Of a stretch of 64,000 nt of DNA, positions 1 through 11,023 are shown in pieces; positions within the stretch are counted from its first letter, which is position 1, and each line of letters begins with the position of its first letter. The notes below the pieces were generated by a model that had not been told where the DNA came from, searched no databases, and saw only the letters and a list, made by a program, of their open reading frames with translations. A program made the translations under genes and the position numbers. This DNA comes from CAVQJU01 sp963712905 (GTDB taxonomy: Bacteria; Acidobacteriota; Vicinamibacteria; Vicinamibacterales; CAVVIG01): positions 1 to 64,000 of the forward strand of contig CAVQJU010000011.1 in NCBI GenBank assembly GCA_963712905.1, written 5' to 3'.

Positions 1-2
1 CC

Positions 3-985
3 TCGGCGCAGACGCCTGCCGCCCCGGCGAAAAAGGCGCCCGCGAAGGCCTGGACGGCGCCGAAGACCGGATGGGGCAATCCGGATATTTCCGGCGTCTA
101 CACCAACAACGACGAGAGCCTGACGCCGTTTGAACGGCCCGGCCCAGTTCAGGGGGCGCCGGCTCGAGGACATCACGCCGGCGGAGCTCGAAGCTCTGCG
201 CGATCAGCGCTAGCGACGCACGCGAAGAGGCCAATCGCAACCGCGCCGAGTTCCGCAGCCCGATCCACTGGTTCGAGAACTTCTTTCCGCAGAACAGCCG
301 CGCGTGGCTCGTCACGGATCCGCCCGACGGCAAGGTGCCGCCGCAGACCGACGAAGCTCGCCAGCGCGCCGCGGCCCGGCGCAGGCGCGCGTCGGACGGG
401 GCGACGCCGACTCGTACGAGGACCGGAGCCTGTACGACCGTTGTATCAGCCGCGGGCTGCCCGGATCGATGATGCCGGCCATCTACGGCAACGGTACGAG
501 AATCATCAGGGTCCGGGATACGTCGCGATTCGGTACGAGATGGTCAACGAGACGCGCATCATTCCGCTCGATGGGCGGCCGCACCCGGTGCGGGCTCCGG
601 TTCTACATGGGCGACGCCGCGGGCACTTCGAGGGCAACACGCTCGTCGTCGAGACGACGAACTTCACCCGAAGACGGCATACCGCGGCGCGAGCGAATAC
701 CTGACGCTGGTCGAGAAATTCAAGCCGCTCGGGCGCGCCCACGTCCTGGATTGGTCGTCAACCTTCGAGGATGCACACACGTGGACGCGGCCGTGGACCT
801 TCGCGATGAACTTGACGAAGAAGGATGTGAGCCAGCGCCCTTCGCGAGTACGCGTGCCACGAGGGCAACTACGGGATGGTCGGCATCCTGCTCGCGGGAC
901 GCGCGGAAGACAAGGCGGCCGAGGAGGCCGCAAAGAAGGGCATCGTCCGCACGCGCACGGGCGGAGCGGACGAGGGGGAGCGGAG
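3..985 (+). pseudogene. frameshifted exported protein, GRWEGNTLVV family (5' end outside window)
   Basis: Pieces of one protein are readable in three frames. Frame 3 gives a piece containing GWGNPDISGVY and LTPFERP, then RRLEDITPAELEALRDQR after a shift near 145, then WFENFFPQNSRAWLVTDPPD after another near 210. YDRCISRGLPGSMMPAIYGN and IIPLDGRPHP follow, then HFEGNTLVVETTNFT and an EYACHEGNYGMVGIL-like end. The order of blocks matches the intact paralogue at 18685-19665. At least four 1-nt shifts are needed. The function of the family is unknown; members carry signal peptides, so this one was probably exported. Its stop is not visible before the G-rich repeat near 985. Either the region is decayed or the sequence is indel-rich; I cannot tell which. 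Confidence 0.7.
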
Positions 986-1031
986 GTGGGCGGGCCGGGT
1001 GGGTCGGGTGGGTCTGGTGGGTCGGGTCGGG
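984..1031 (+). repeat. G-rich GGGTGGGTC tract
   Basis: Imperfect tandem GGGT(C/G)GGGT units lie between two broken genes. There are at least five runs of three or more G, so a G-quadruplex is possible on the + strand. A related G-rich tract is at 50361-50406. In-frame GTG codons in the tract (999, 1008, 1017) are the only start candidates for the next gene. Confidence 0.55.
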
Positions 1032-1875
1032 CTCACGCTGATCCTGTGGGCCGCGCCCGCATGGGCCCAGCTCTCGAAGCCGAACGGCGCGGGTGTCGCG
1101 ATGGGGCACCTGCACTACCACGTGCGCGACGTGGAGGCGAACAAGCGCTTCTGGGTCGCGCTCGGCGGGCGATCGCCGCGTCATCAATCGGCAAGACCGA
1201 CGCCGATGCGGTTCCCGGACGTGTTCGTGGCTGCTCACGTCCAGGCGGAGTCGTCCGGCGGGACGGCAGGGTCGGTCGTGAACCACGTCGCGTTCCGCGT
1301 GCGGTCGTTCGCGGCTCGTCGAGGCCGCGGGTGTGCCGCGTCCAGCGGCTCGCCGCGGTTCCCCGGCGTGGGCTCGGTGACGAGCGCCGGAAGGCGAACG
1401 CATCGAGCTATTCGACAGATGCCGCGACAGAACACTGACGTTCACGCTCAAGACGCGGGCCAGACTGATGCCGGCGCCGACCGCCACGATCATCCGGTCA
1501 CTCAACCGATCGTCGCCTACCACATTCACCTGTACCTGGCGGAGGGCAACGAGGCGAAGGCGCGACTGGTACGTGAAGACGTTCGGCGCCGTGCCCGGCA
1601 TGCGGTGGCGCTACATGGCCGCGGATCTGCCCGGCATCAACCTGAACTTCTCGGATCAGAAGGACCAGAAGGAGGCGTTCGCGCCGACGCGCGGGCGGAT
1701 GCTCGATCACATCGGCCTCGAGGTGAAGGATCTCTCCGCGTTCTGCAGGAAGCTCGAGGCCGCTGGCGTGAAGTTCGACGCGCCTTACGCGAAGGACTCG
1801 TCCGGCGTCGCGCGGGCGATGCTCACCGATCCGTGGGGCACGTCAATCGAGCTCACCGAAGGCCTTCACGAATAG
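1017..1875 (+). pseudogene. frameshifted exported two-domain VOC (glyoxalase-fold) protein
   Basis: A hydrophobic leader (VGLTLILWAAPAWAQ) precedes a first VOC half with GHLHYHVRDVEANKRFW and VVNHVAFRV. After one or more frame changes (between about 1170 and 1500) a second half reads AYHIHLYLAEGNEAKA, DWYVKTFGAVPGMRWRYMAA, DHIGLEVKDL and ends in DPWGTSIELTEGLHE. Paired beta-alpha-beta-beta-beta modules with H and E metal-ligand positions are typical of the vicinal oxygen chelate superfamily; the substrate cannot be inferred. The GTG at 1017 lies in the G-rich repeat and is a guess. The intact two-domain VOC protein at 14997-15998 has the same exported layout. Confidence 0.65.
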
Positions 1876-1879
1876 CAGA

Positions 1880-1958
1880 CGAAGCCACTGAGGCACAGAG
1901 GACACGGAGATTCTCAAAGGGAGATCCTCTGTGGTCTCTGTGTCTCTGTGGCTACGTG
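1880..1958. repeat. CACAGAG-type long hairpin
   Basis: The left arm (1881-1909, GAAGCCACTGAGGCACAGAG...) and right arm (1926-1957, CCTCTGTGGTCTCTGTG...) are imperfect inverted repeats just after the stop of the VOC gene. It is the same family as copies at 21340, 22272, 31692 and 48261. Arms are built from degenerate CACAGAG/GACACGG steps. Confidence 0.8.
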
Positions 1959-1959
1959 G

Positions 1960-3900
1960 AAGTCGGCTTCTGCCCCGACTATGTTCTCTGGATCAGCGCA
2001 GGAGAATCCAGCAGCCATTCTCGGCCGCAGGCGCGTCGAACAAGTCCACCGGCGCTCGAACGAGGAGACGGCGATGTTGCTGGACTGTCCTGGTTCGTCG
2101 ATGTGTGCTCGTCGTCGTGTTGGGCATGCGCCGCGCGCGCAGGTGCAGTCCGTTGTGACGAGCGTCGCGCAGGATGCCTGATACCGACTCGACGATCCTG
2201 GGGGTAGCGGATTCAGCGCCGGGCTCCGCCGGTTCGCGCCCGCCTTCACTCGGATGGAAAACCAGGTCGCTGACCCCGAACGCGAATTCACACCGGTCCG
2301 CCTCCGTCCATGGCGGAATGCATCTGCTCGTCGACATCAGCTTGATGATGAACCAGGTCGGCGATGAATGTTGTGATTGGGGTGGTCGGACTGGATACGC
2401 TGGTCCGGCAGGCGCGACCAACTGTATCCGGTTCACCGGATACCTGGCTGCAGGGTGATATCGGTCCGGCCGGTTCGCAGGTAGACTCCTGGCGTGCAAA
2501 TGGGCAATCAGCGGCGGTGGTTCGGCCGCGCTCGCCGGCAGCGTGTTCGTCAGTTGCAGCGACGTTGTCGTCGGTACCAAACATCATCAGCGTCACGAAG
2601 CCGACCAAGATCTACGGCTCGGCCGATTCTCCACCACCGCAACGGGACCGACCTTGCCCAGGGCGATGTCCCTGCAGCCGCTCATGCCAAAGAGCAACTG
2701 AGGGGTTGCGGCCACTCGCGACTTGGCGGACGAAGATATCGGCAGGCGCCGCAGGCAGTCAGATTCCGATGACGATTGCCGAGGTCTGCGCGCTGGAGCC
2801 TCGCCCGCCACCCGCTCGATCGGCATCGCCGCCTGGTAGCATGTATTCGCTCAAGTTCATCGCGCGCAGGGCAAGCCAACGGAACCTGCGGCACGAACGC
2901 CGGGCCGGTGTATCTGGTGTTGAGTTACCGCCGGGTCGGTACCGACGAGTTCATTACATTCTCGATAGCACGTCCTTCCTCTTCCAGGGCCGCGTTGGCC
3001 GACCTGGGCGACCACCGTATCAATATCGTTCTCTTGCGTAGTCGCCGGTACGTGGTGCTCGAAGTCGAGGCAGACGGTGATGTCGCGCACGGTCCCTGTT
3101 CGTCCATGTGCTCGCTCCGTTGTGTCTGCGGCTCTGACGCATGCGGAAGCCTTGTTCGTCTCGAGCCAGGCGTAGCACCACCCCGGTACCAGGCCGCCAC
3201 CATTGAGGGCGCCGGGTTCGAGCCGGGGCTACGCGTATTCCTGGCGCCAATCTTCTGAACTCGCCGTTGCCTTGCTCAGCCCGGAATGCCATTCACTGCT
3301 TGCCGCTGATTCCAGCGGGCACGCGGCTGCTGCTCGACGACCGGGTGACCATCAGTTCACGACGTTCAACGTTGCGATCGGCGCCATATCTCCGGAACCG
3401 ACAGCGCATGAAGGTTAGGGTCCGACGGGAGGCGCCAGGTCGAGAGCGTTATCGCTGACGGGCGCAACCGGACGACAGGGCCACTACTTGATGGGGCCTC
3501 AGGGTGTGGCGGTGGCTGGGGCCAATGGCGGTGACGGAATTAGTCGTGGCGGCGGCAAAGAATGCGACGGTTATACGAAGTCAGTTGCGATGCAGCGGCC
3601 TGGACGAGGTCGTTCACCATGAGGAAGACGACGATGTAAAAATTTCGGGGTTACAAGGGTTCCTTCGTCAACTTCGTTGCCGAACCGCTACCTGGCTCCC
3701 TCGTCTTGGTCTGTCGAAGCCGGCAGGGGACGTCGCAATGCTCCACCGTCACGTCCACTTTATTGATTAGCGGTTGGACCGGCCATGGTAGAGGTTTGGT
3801 TGTTCACCGGCGAGCTGGGGAGGGGGGAAAGCGGTGATTACGTCGCGCAACCTGGGCCCATCCGGTGCCCAGCTCCGCGCGTCAGTGAAGGAAGAAGTCG
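1960..3900. other. stretch with no supportable gene
   Basis: Short frames exist on both strands but none shows a recognisable motif, a sustained reading frame with a good start, or agreement with a neighbour. Base composition looks less GC-rich than the flanks. The one clear structure is a perfect palindromic hairpin at 2424-2443. Because both flanking genes are full of frameshifts, a destroyed gene here cannot be excluded. Confidence 0.5.
2424..2443. repeat. perfect 8-bp stem hairpin
   Basis: GTATCCGG-TTCA-CCGGATAC: 8-bp arms around a TTCA loop, the same loop as in the intergenic hairpin family found elsewhere in the window, but with a different stem. Confidence 0.6.
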
Positions 3901-3903
3901 GGC

Positions 3904-5179
3904 TCAGATTTTCTGCGGGGAAACGCGGACGCGGTGAACGTGCGCTTGAGCCTTCCGCTTGCCGCACGATACGCTCGGCGCCAGTAGTTTGTCGTTCGGC
4001 CACGGCGTGCCCTGGTTCGCCTTGGTGACGGGCGCGACCCCCTTGTTGAGAAGCGCTGCAGGCGCTTGCCCTCGTAGGTTTCCGTCGTGTAGAGGTTGCC
4101 CTTCGAGTCGGCCGCGATGCTGTGGACCACGTAGAACTGGCCCGGCTGCCGCCGCCGTCGCCGAACGCGGTCAGCTCGGTGAGCGATTCGCGGTCGAAGA
4201 CGTCGACCTTGTTGGTGGCGCCGTCGGCCGAGGAAGAAGTACTTCTGCTGCGCGTCCTTCGAGAAGGCGATGTCCCACGCCGAGCCGTCGCCCCGGGTGT
4301 TCTTCTGGACGAACACTTCCTTCACGAACGTGCCGTCCTTCCTGAACACCTGCACGCGATCGTTGGGGCGGTCGCACGCGTAGACGAACCCGTCGTTTGA
4401 CAGCTCGGCGCAGTGCACGGGGTTGCGGAACTGCTGCGCCGGCGGGGCGGCGGGATGTACGGGCCCAGGTTGGCGTCGCTCGGCTTGTTGCCGTAGGCGC
4501 CAGTCGCGCTTGATCTTGCCGCTCTCCATGTCGATGACCGCGACGCGCTTGTTGCCGTAGCCGTCGGCCACGTACGCCTCGTTGCTCTTTTCGTCGAGGA
4601 ACACCTTCGCGACGCGGCCGAACGCCCACATGTCGTTGCTGCCGGCGCTCGCGTACTGGAAGCCGAACTGCTTCACGAACTTGCCGTCGCGCGTGAACTT
4701 CAGGATGTGGCCGTCCGACGCGCCGTTGCCGCCAATCCAGACGATGCCCTTGCTGTCCACGGTGATGCCGTGGTTCTCTCGGGCCACTCGAAGCCCTGGC
4801 CCGGACCGCCCCAGTGGTTGAGGAGGTTGCCGGCCTGATCGAACTCGAGCACGGGCGGCGCCGCGGCGCAGCAGTCGCTCGCGGGCGGGTTCCCGGTGCC
4901 CCACAGCTCCTTCGGATCGAGCGTGGCCGCGCCGCGATGGATGATCCAGACGTGATCCTGGGAGTCGACGCTGACGCCGATGGTCGAGCCGAGAATCCAG
5001 TGATTGGGCAGCGGCCTGGGCCAGAACGGGTCCACCTCGAACCGAGGAGCCGATGCGCTGGCTTTCGCCTGCGCGACCGCGCGCTGTTCGAGAAGGTTTT
5101 GACCGACGCCGAGCGCCACGATGCCGGCGAGAAAGGCCGCCCCTATGAAAACGTTGAGAACGTTTCGCGTGCGCATCAT
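3904..5179 (-). pseudogene. frameshifted exported NHL/6-bladed beta-propeller protein
   Basis: Starts at MMRTRNVLNVFIGAAFLAG, a signal-anchor-like leader. FEVDPFWPRPLPNHWILGST and VSVDSQDHVWIIHRGAATL follow, then propeller repeats such as ITVDSKGIVWIGGNGASDGH, LKFTRDGKFVKQFG, AYVADGYGNKRVAVIDMESG and SIAADSKGNLYTTETYEGKR. Reading all blades needs shifts near 4795, 4480, 4220 and 4060. The last shift puts the C-terminus in the frame that stops at 3904-3906. The paralogue at 13761-14978 is intact and shares the DPFWPR and DSKGNLYTGE signatures. NHL-type repeats are usually ligand- or protein-binding; a catalytic role is not shown. Confidence 0.75.
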
Positions 5180-5203
5180 GCGGCGCAGTATACAGTAGCG
5201 GGC

Positions 5204-6584
5204 GTGACGAAAGACCGGATTCTGGCCCTGGCCGTCGTGGCCTGCGCCCTGTCGCCGGCCGCGGCCTTGTGGGCCCACGACATCCCGAACGACGTCACCG
5301 TCCAGGTGCTGCTGAAGCCGGATGGTCGGCGCGTCCAGGTGCTGGTCCGCGCGCCCCTCAAGGCCATGCGCGATGTCGAATACCCCATGCGCGGCGCCGA
5401 CCGGCTCGATGTGGGCCGCGCCGACACAATCCTGCACGACGCCGCCACCGTCTGGCTGGTCAACAACATCGACCTGTACGAAGGCGACACCGCGCTCGGC
5501 GGCGCGCGCATCGCCGCCGTTCGTGCCTCGCAGCCCGCCGACAAGTCGTTCGCCTCGTTCGACGCGGCGCTCGCCCACGTCACGGGTGATCCCCTCCCGG
5601 CCGACACGGAGTTGTTCTGGAGCCAGGGGCTGATCGACGTGCTGATCGAGTACCCCGTCCAGTCCGATCGGTCCGAGTTCTCGATCAACCCGCGGTTCGC
5701 GCGTCTGGGCCAGCGGACGCTGACCGTGATGCGCTTCCTGCCGCCGGGCGGCGCCGTGCGCGCCTTCGAGTATCCGGGGGACGTGGGCCTGGTCCGCCTC
5801 GATCCCCGCTGGCATCAGGCGGCCCTGCGGTTCGTCGAACTCGGCTTCTGCCACATCCTCGACGGGACGGACCACCTGCTCTTTCTCGTCTGCCTGGTCG
5901 TCCCGTTCCGGCGCTTCCGCGCGCTCGTGCTCGTCGTCTCGTCGTTCACGCTGGCGCACTCGGTGACGCTCATCGCGTCCGCCTACGACCTGGCGCCCGA
6001 CGCGCTGTGGTTCCCGGCGCTCGTCGAAACGCTCATCGCGATGTCGATCGTCTACATGGCGCTCGAGAACATCGTGTCGCCGGCGCTGCACGCGGCGCTG
6101 GCTCATCACGTTCGCGTTCGGCCTCGTGCACGGGTTCGGTTTCTCGTTCGCGCTGCGCGAGTCGCTGCAGTTCGCGGGCTCGCACCTGCTGACGTCGCTC
6201 CTGTCGTTCAACGTCGGCGTCGAGCTCGGGCAGCTGCTCGTGCTCGCGGTGCTCGTCCCGGCGCTCGATGTGCTGTTCCGGTTCGTCGTGGCCGAGCGGA
6301 TGGGCACGATCATCCTGTCGGCGCTGGTGGCGCACACCGCGTGGCACTGGACGATCGAACGGGGCGAGCGGCTGATGCAGATGCCGTTTGCGTGGCCCGA
6401 GCTGACGCCGGCCTTTCTCGCGAGCGGGATGCGGTGGCTGATGCTCGCCCTGATCGCCGCCGCCGTCGTCTGGGCCTTCCGATTGGCTGTCCGCGTTCGA
6501 GACCCCGCAGCGCAGCGGCCGGTCTTAGATCATGTACGGGTCGCAGAGACCGCAGAGTCTCCGCAGAGATCGCGGAGAGACTGA
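5204..6584 (+). CDS. HupE/UreJ-like membrane protein
   Basis: The GTG start at 5204 gives a leader (RILALAVVACALSPAAALWA) cut before HDIP, an extracytoplasmic domain of about 200 residues, then the membrane part. The motifs GFCHILDGTDHLLFLVCLVV, SSFTLAHSVTL and, after a shift, LVHGFGFSFALRE mark the HupE/UreJ_2 family, whose histidines have been proposed to handle nickel or other metals; that role is not proven here. A 1-nt indel near 6092-6100 breaks the frame between ALENIVSPALH and WLITFAFGLVHGFGF. The last ~25 codons run into the composite repeat, so the native stop may be nearer 6530. Divergent from the NHL gene with a 24-nt gap. Confidence 0.75.
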
Positions 6585-6755
6585 TTGACGCGGCGCCGCG
6601 AAGCGGCGAGCGGGCGCAGAAGACGCGGCCCGAACCTCTTACTGACGCCCCGGCAAGGTTCGAGCCGCGTCTTCACGGCCCCCGCCTGGGCCTGCTCCGC
6701 AGGCCCGGCCGCGTCGAATCCTCCGCGTGCTCTGCGTGCTCCGCGTTCAAACGTA
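6540..6755. repeat. nested composite inverted-repeat element
   Basis: The outer arms are GCAGAG-rich (6543-6578) and CTCTGCG-rich (6720-6749). Inside lie palindromic GGCGCCGCG and CCTGCTCCGCAGG stems plus an inner inverted pair at 6620-6637 and 6656-6673 (AAGACGCGGCCCGAACCT, one mismatch). The module GCCTGCTCCGCAGGCCCGG and GCGTCGAATCCTC at 6690-6723 recurs inverted at 22295-22328. It sits between the convergent HupE-like and TonB receptor genes, and both read into it. Confidence 0.75.
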
Positions 6756-6768
6756 CTCGTTGGGGGTC

Positions 6769-9265
6769 TTACTTTTCGAACCTGCACGTGGATGCGGTAT
6801 TCGCGGAACGGCGAGTTGTAGAAGTTGCCGAAGTCGGGCGCGCCCAGGTTCGCCTGGACGTCAACCGGCAGGAACGAGTTCAGCGAGTTGGCGACGCGGA
6901 GTCCCACCCACGGATGCATCTTCTTCACGGACAGGCGTCGTTCGACGCCGGCGTCGAGGCGCAGATAGGTCGGAAAGCGCTGGTCGTTTCGCGGCCCGAC
7001 GAAGTCCAGCGCGTCGTTGACGATTGAATAGGGCAGCCGGCTGCGCCACTCGAACGTCCCGAGCACCAGCCAGCGCCCGCGGGGCATCGCGCGGCCGTGG
7101 ACGAGCAGCCGGTTCGGCGCGTCAGCGGCCGCCGGCGCGTACGCGTTCGACCCGATGATCGGCTCGAGCACCGCGTCGTAGAACTCGATCAGGTTGTTCA
7201 GATCCTGCCGCGCGGACGAGTGGACGTACGACGTGCTGACGTCGAGGAGGGATCCCCGCGTGATGTGGAGGTTCACCTCCTCCTGCAGGTAGCTCGACTC
7301 GCCGGTGCTGCTCAAAACCAGCGCGCCGCCGGTCTCCGTCCGGACAGGATTGACGATCAGCTCGCTGGCTGCCTTGCCGGCCGAGCACGCTCAGGCGCAG
7401 CGCAAGGGTGCGATTCAGGCGCTTGTCGTAGGCCACGTCCCACGCCGTGCTGCGGGCGACCTCGAGGTTCGGCTCCGTGACGTGCGTGTAGAGCCGGCAG
7501 GCCTGAGCGGCGTGACGACATCGGTGTCGTACTGGGTGTCGAGCGCGTTCTCGAACTCATCGAACGCTCCCGCGACGAGCGGCGTTCTCTCGTAGAACAC
7601 CCCGATGCCTCCGCGGAGCACGGTGTTGCCGGTGTCGTCCAGCAGAATCGCGGCTCCCACGCGAGGCGTGGCGTCGGTGCGTCCGGTGACCGCGTCGTAA
7701 TCGAGGCGCCCGCCGAGCTCGATCCACCAGCGCGGGCGGGGCTGGATGCGGTCCTGGCGCGAACGCCGCGAAATCCGTCCCGTGAACGGATTGCTGCGTC
7801 GTCTGACTGTCGAACACCAGCTGCCTGGCGAGCGTGCCGTCCGAGCGCCTGACGAGAACCGGCCGGCTCGCGCTCGTCCCTTCGTAGCCGGTGTGCAGCA
7901 GGTCGATCCCGGCTTTCAGGGCGTGCACGCCCAGGGGGCCCTTGCGCGATGTCGACGCCGTCTCGACCCACTGGAACGACGTCGTGCTCCGATCCTGGCG
8001 ATTGAAGAAGTTTCCGATCGTGGTGCCCGGGAGGAGCTGCATCTCCGCCGGCCCCTTGCCCAGGACCGACGTGTCGTACGTGTGGAACTCCAGCATGCTC
8101 TCGAGGAATGTTCCCGCCCGCGATCTGGGCCCGTTCCGTCATCATCGCGTGGCTGAAGTGGTTGTCGATGTCGGCCGTTGCAGCCGGGGGCGTGAAGGTG
8201 CCGAGCGTGGCGTTCGACACGCTGCCGGGCACGAACCCCGCGCTGAACATCAGCGACTGACGCTCCGAGAGGTTGGCGTCGATGCGGGTCAGCGAGCTGA
8301 CCCAGTCCGTCGTGCGCAGTTCGTTTTCGGGACGGCTGTTGATGTCGGTGGTCTGGTAGTAGTACTGCGCGGTCTGCTCCATGAAGACGCGATTCTTCGA
8401 CGATCGGGCCCCCGAACTCGACGCTCGGCTTCCAGGCGACGACGCCGTTCACGTCGAAGACCGTGTACCGCTTCACCCGCAGGTTCGGCTCGAGGTTGTT
8501 GACGCGGACCTTCCAGTCGTCGCTGGCGCGGCGCGTCTGGATCATCACGAGGCCGGACGAAAACCTGCCGAACTCCACTCGGTACGGGTTCGACATGACC
8601 GACACCGAGTCGATGCCGTCGGCCGGCAGCGTGACGCGGGACAGGTTGGTCGCCGGATCGACGAGCGTCGCGGACCCGATCTGCTGGCTGGTCTGGTTCG
8701 GCCGCGCGCCGTCGATGCTGTTCCCCCCGCTCAGCTCGATGACGCCCGGCGTCAGGCGGACGGCCGTCTGGATGCCTTCGCCGGGCGCGAGCAGCTGGGC
8801 TTCCTTGCTGTCAACCGTTTCGGTCGTCGCGAGCGAGTCCGATGTGGACACGACCGTCCGCGCCACGACATCGACGTGCTCGGTCAGGGCGATCGGCAGA
8901 TCGAGGGCGAGCGTAACGGTTGTGCCGGCGGCGACGGTGGCGGACATTTCGACCGCCTGAAAGCCGTCGAGCGCGGCGCTCAAGGTGTACCGGCCCGGAG
9001 GAAGGTCCGGAATCGTGAACTTGCCATCGCCATCGGACACCGGCTGCGGGAGCCCCTGGTCGGTCCCGCCGTGGACCACCACAACCACGCCCGGCAGGCG
9101 CACCGATCCGTTCTGGGTCGAAATGGTCCCTTCGATCGTCCCGGTTCGAGCGGCCGTATCCTCGGCGCGGAGGCGCCCCGCTCCGCAGGCGATGACGATC
9201 AGGAGCAGCAGCGCCGCACGGAGCACAAGCGACGGCGATCGGCTTGAAAACTGGTGGATGGACAA
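6769..9265 (-). pseudogene. TonB-dependent receptor, carboxypeptidase-regulatory N-terminus, multiply frameshifted
   Basis: A start at 9265 gives a signal peptide (LRAALLLLIVIACGAGRLRA). A carboxypeptidase-regulatory-like domain follows (GTIEGTISTQNGSVRLPGVV...GDGKFTIPDLPPGRYTLSA), then a plug-like part with IQTAVRLTPGVIELSGG and GIDSVSVMSNPYRVEFGRFS. Beta-barrel segments appear in several frames: ELRTTDWVSSLTRIDANLS, VGAAILLDDTGNTVLRGGIG and LEVARSTAWDVAYDKRLNR, then LEPIIGSNAYAPAAADAPNR. The C-terminal strand region holds APDFGNFYNSPFREYRIHVQ. Shifts lie near 8390, 8110, 7740, 7500 and 7320. The preserved frame runs on into the repeat to 6530; a frame that stops at 6769-6771 (VRFEK-like end) is more natural. 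Such receptors import large or chelated substrates across the outer membrane. Confidence 0.8.
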
Positions 9266-9351
9266 CGATCCATTGTTAGCCCGGGAGGCGGGCGATGCAA
9301 TGCCAATGCTCGCCAGATGTGCTTACTTATGAATCATTTATGACGTTTCGA

Positions 9352-10934
9352 CTATCGGGCCGCCGGCGCGATTTGCGTGCCGGTAAGACCCGCGGCATGG
9401 ATACGCTGCTGTGCTTCTTCCGCGGCCGCCCGCGACGCGAACGGGCCGGCGATCACCTGCTGCCAGCCGTCTGACTCGCGCCGCCGGACGGCGACGCCGA
9501 GAGCGGACACCTGCTCGGCCACCGATGTCGCGCGCGCGTCGGTGCGGAACGACGCCACGATGATGTCGAAGTGTTCAGCCGCTGCCGGCGTCTCAGGAGC
9601 CGCCGCGGCCGGGGGAGCTGGCGGAGCGCCGGCACCGGGCGCCTGCGGTGTCGACTGCGCGGCGGGCGCGGGAGTCGCGGCGCGGGCGCGGGTGTGCGAG
9701 GCGCAGCCGCGGCCGGCGGAGGCGCGTCCGCCGCTGGACTTTGCAGCTGCAGGTACCCGAATACGCCGGCTGCGCCCAGAACAACTGCCAGGAGCACGAG
9801 GACGAGCATTTTCGTGCGCGGCTTCGCCGCCGGCTCAGCCGGGAGCAGTTCAGCGGCCATCTCGTCGACAGGTTCGAACGTTCCGAATATTTCGGACACG
9901 GCCGCCGCTGGCACGGCCGCCGCCGGCGCCGATACCGCTGGCGCCGCCGTCGTCTCTGGCGCTACGTGTGGAAGCGGCGCGGCCACCGCGGCGGGAGGTG
10001 CCGCAGGGGGCGCCGCCGGCCGGGGCGTTGGTGCCACCGCGTCTGGTTTCTCGATGCCGAGCCCGCGCGCGGCCGCGTGGACGCGGGCGCCGTCGATCGT
10101 GTGCACTTGCGCGTCGAAGGCCAACTCGAGCGACCGATCGCAGAGCAGGTTGATGACTCGCGGCACGCCGGCCGAGATTTCCGCCACGGCCTGGATGGCG
10201 TCGGGCTTGAAGATCACGCCGGCGTTCGCCTGCGCGGGCGCCGGCTCACCCTGACGCGCCAGCTCGAGGCGATGCTCGACGTAGTGCTGCACTTCGTCTT
10301 TGTTCAGAGGGTCCAGGGCGAATCGCCTCGAGACGCGCTGCTGCAGCTGGCGCAGCTCGGGCCTCGACAGCAGCGGCTCCAGGTCCATCTGGCCGACGAG
10401 AATGATTTGCAGGATCGTCCCGCGCGAATCGTCGATGTTCGACAACAGGCGAATCTGCTCGAGGACGTCAGGGCGCAGATGCTGCGCCTCGTCGATCATG
10501 ACGACGGCGTGGGCCTGGATCGGGGCGAGCGAGCTGAGGAACGCGTGCAGCGTCTGGACCAGCTGGTGGCGAGTCGCACCGCGGAACCTCGCGGGATCCC
10601 TGGCGAGGACGCCGAAGTCCCTGAGCAGCTCCTTGATCAGGTCGTCGGCCTCGAGCAGCGGATCGTTGATGACCGACAGGAACGTCTTGAACGGCAGCCG
10701 CTGCAGGACGGTCCGGCACAGCAGCGTCTTGCCGGTGCCGATGTCGCCCGTGATGACGACGAGCGGGTCGCGGCGTTCGAGGGCGTAGGCCACCTGGGCG
10801 AGCGCCGCGGAATGCGTCGCGCTGGCGAAGAGGAATCGGGGGTCGGGGACCAGGTTGAACGGCGACTCGTTCAAGCCGAAGAACGTCTCGTACCCTGCCC
10901 GCTGGTCGGGGAGCCCGGCTGTTGTCACCGCCAT
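9352..10934 (-). CDS. ExeA/GspA-like AAA ATPase with C-terminal SPOR domain
   Basis: Residues 15-35 carry the YETFFGLNESPFNLVPDPRF signature of the ExeA/MSHA-type AAA family. Walker A is GDIGTGKT (63-70) and Walker B is VVMIDEAQ (~144-151). A C-terminal transmembrane helix (MLVLVLLAVVLGAAGVFGYL) follows an Ala/Pro linker, then another Ala/Pro-rich linker. The end FDIIVASFRTDARATSVAEQ ... GWQQVIAGPFASRAAAEEAQ is a SPOR (peptidoglycan-binding) domain in another frame, so a 1-nt indel lies near 9580-9700. Relatives power or position envelope machines (type II secretion, pili). No secretion genes are adjacent, so the partner is unknown. Confidence 0.85.
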
Positions 10935-11023
10935 ATTCTACGCACCGAGGCCGCCAAGTACGAGCCCCGCTGTTAGGGATGAGCTCGGGTTGGCCAGCCT
11001 ATAATCCCCGATCAGGAGCCTGC

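Noticed and set aside
1993..3460. Several 70-225-residue frames on both strands
   Set aside because: No motif, no consistent start, overlapping frames of equal quality, and no similarity to anything recognised.
4700..6337. Long minus-strand frame opposite the HupE-like gene
   Set aside because: Only its first part (the NHL protein below 5179) has motifs; the rest is the mirror of a membrane protein gene with Arg/Asp/Gln-rich shadow composition.
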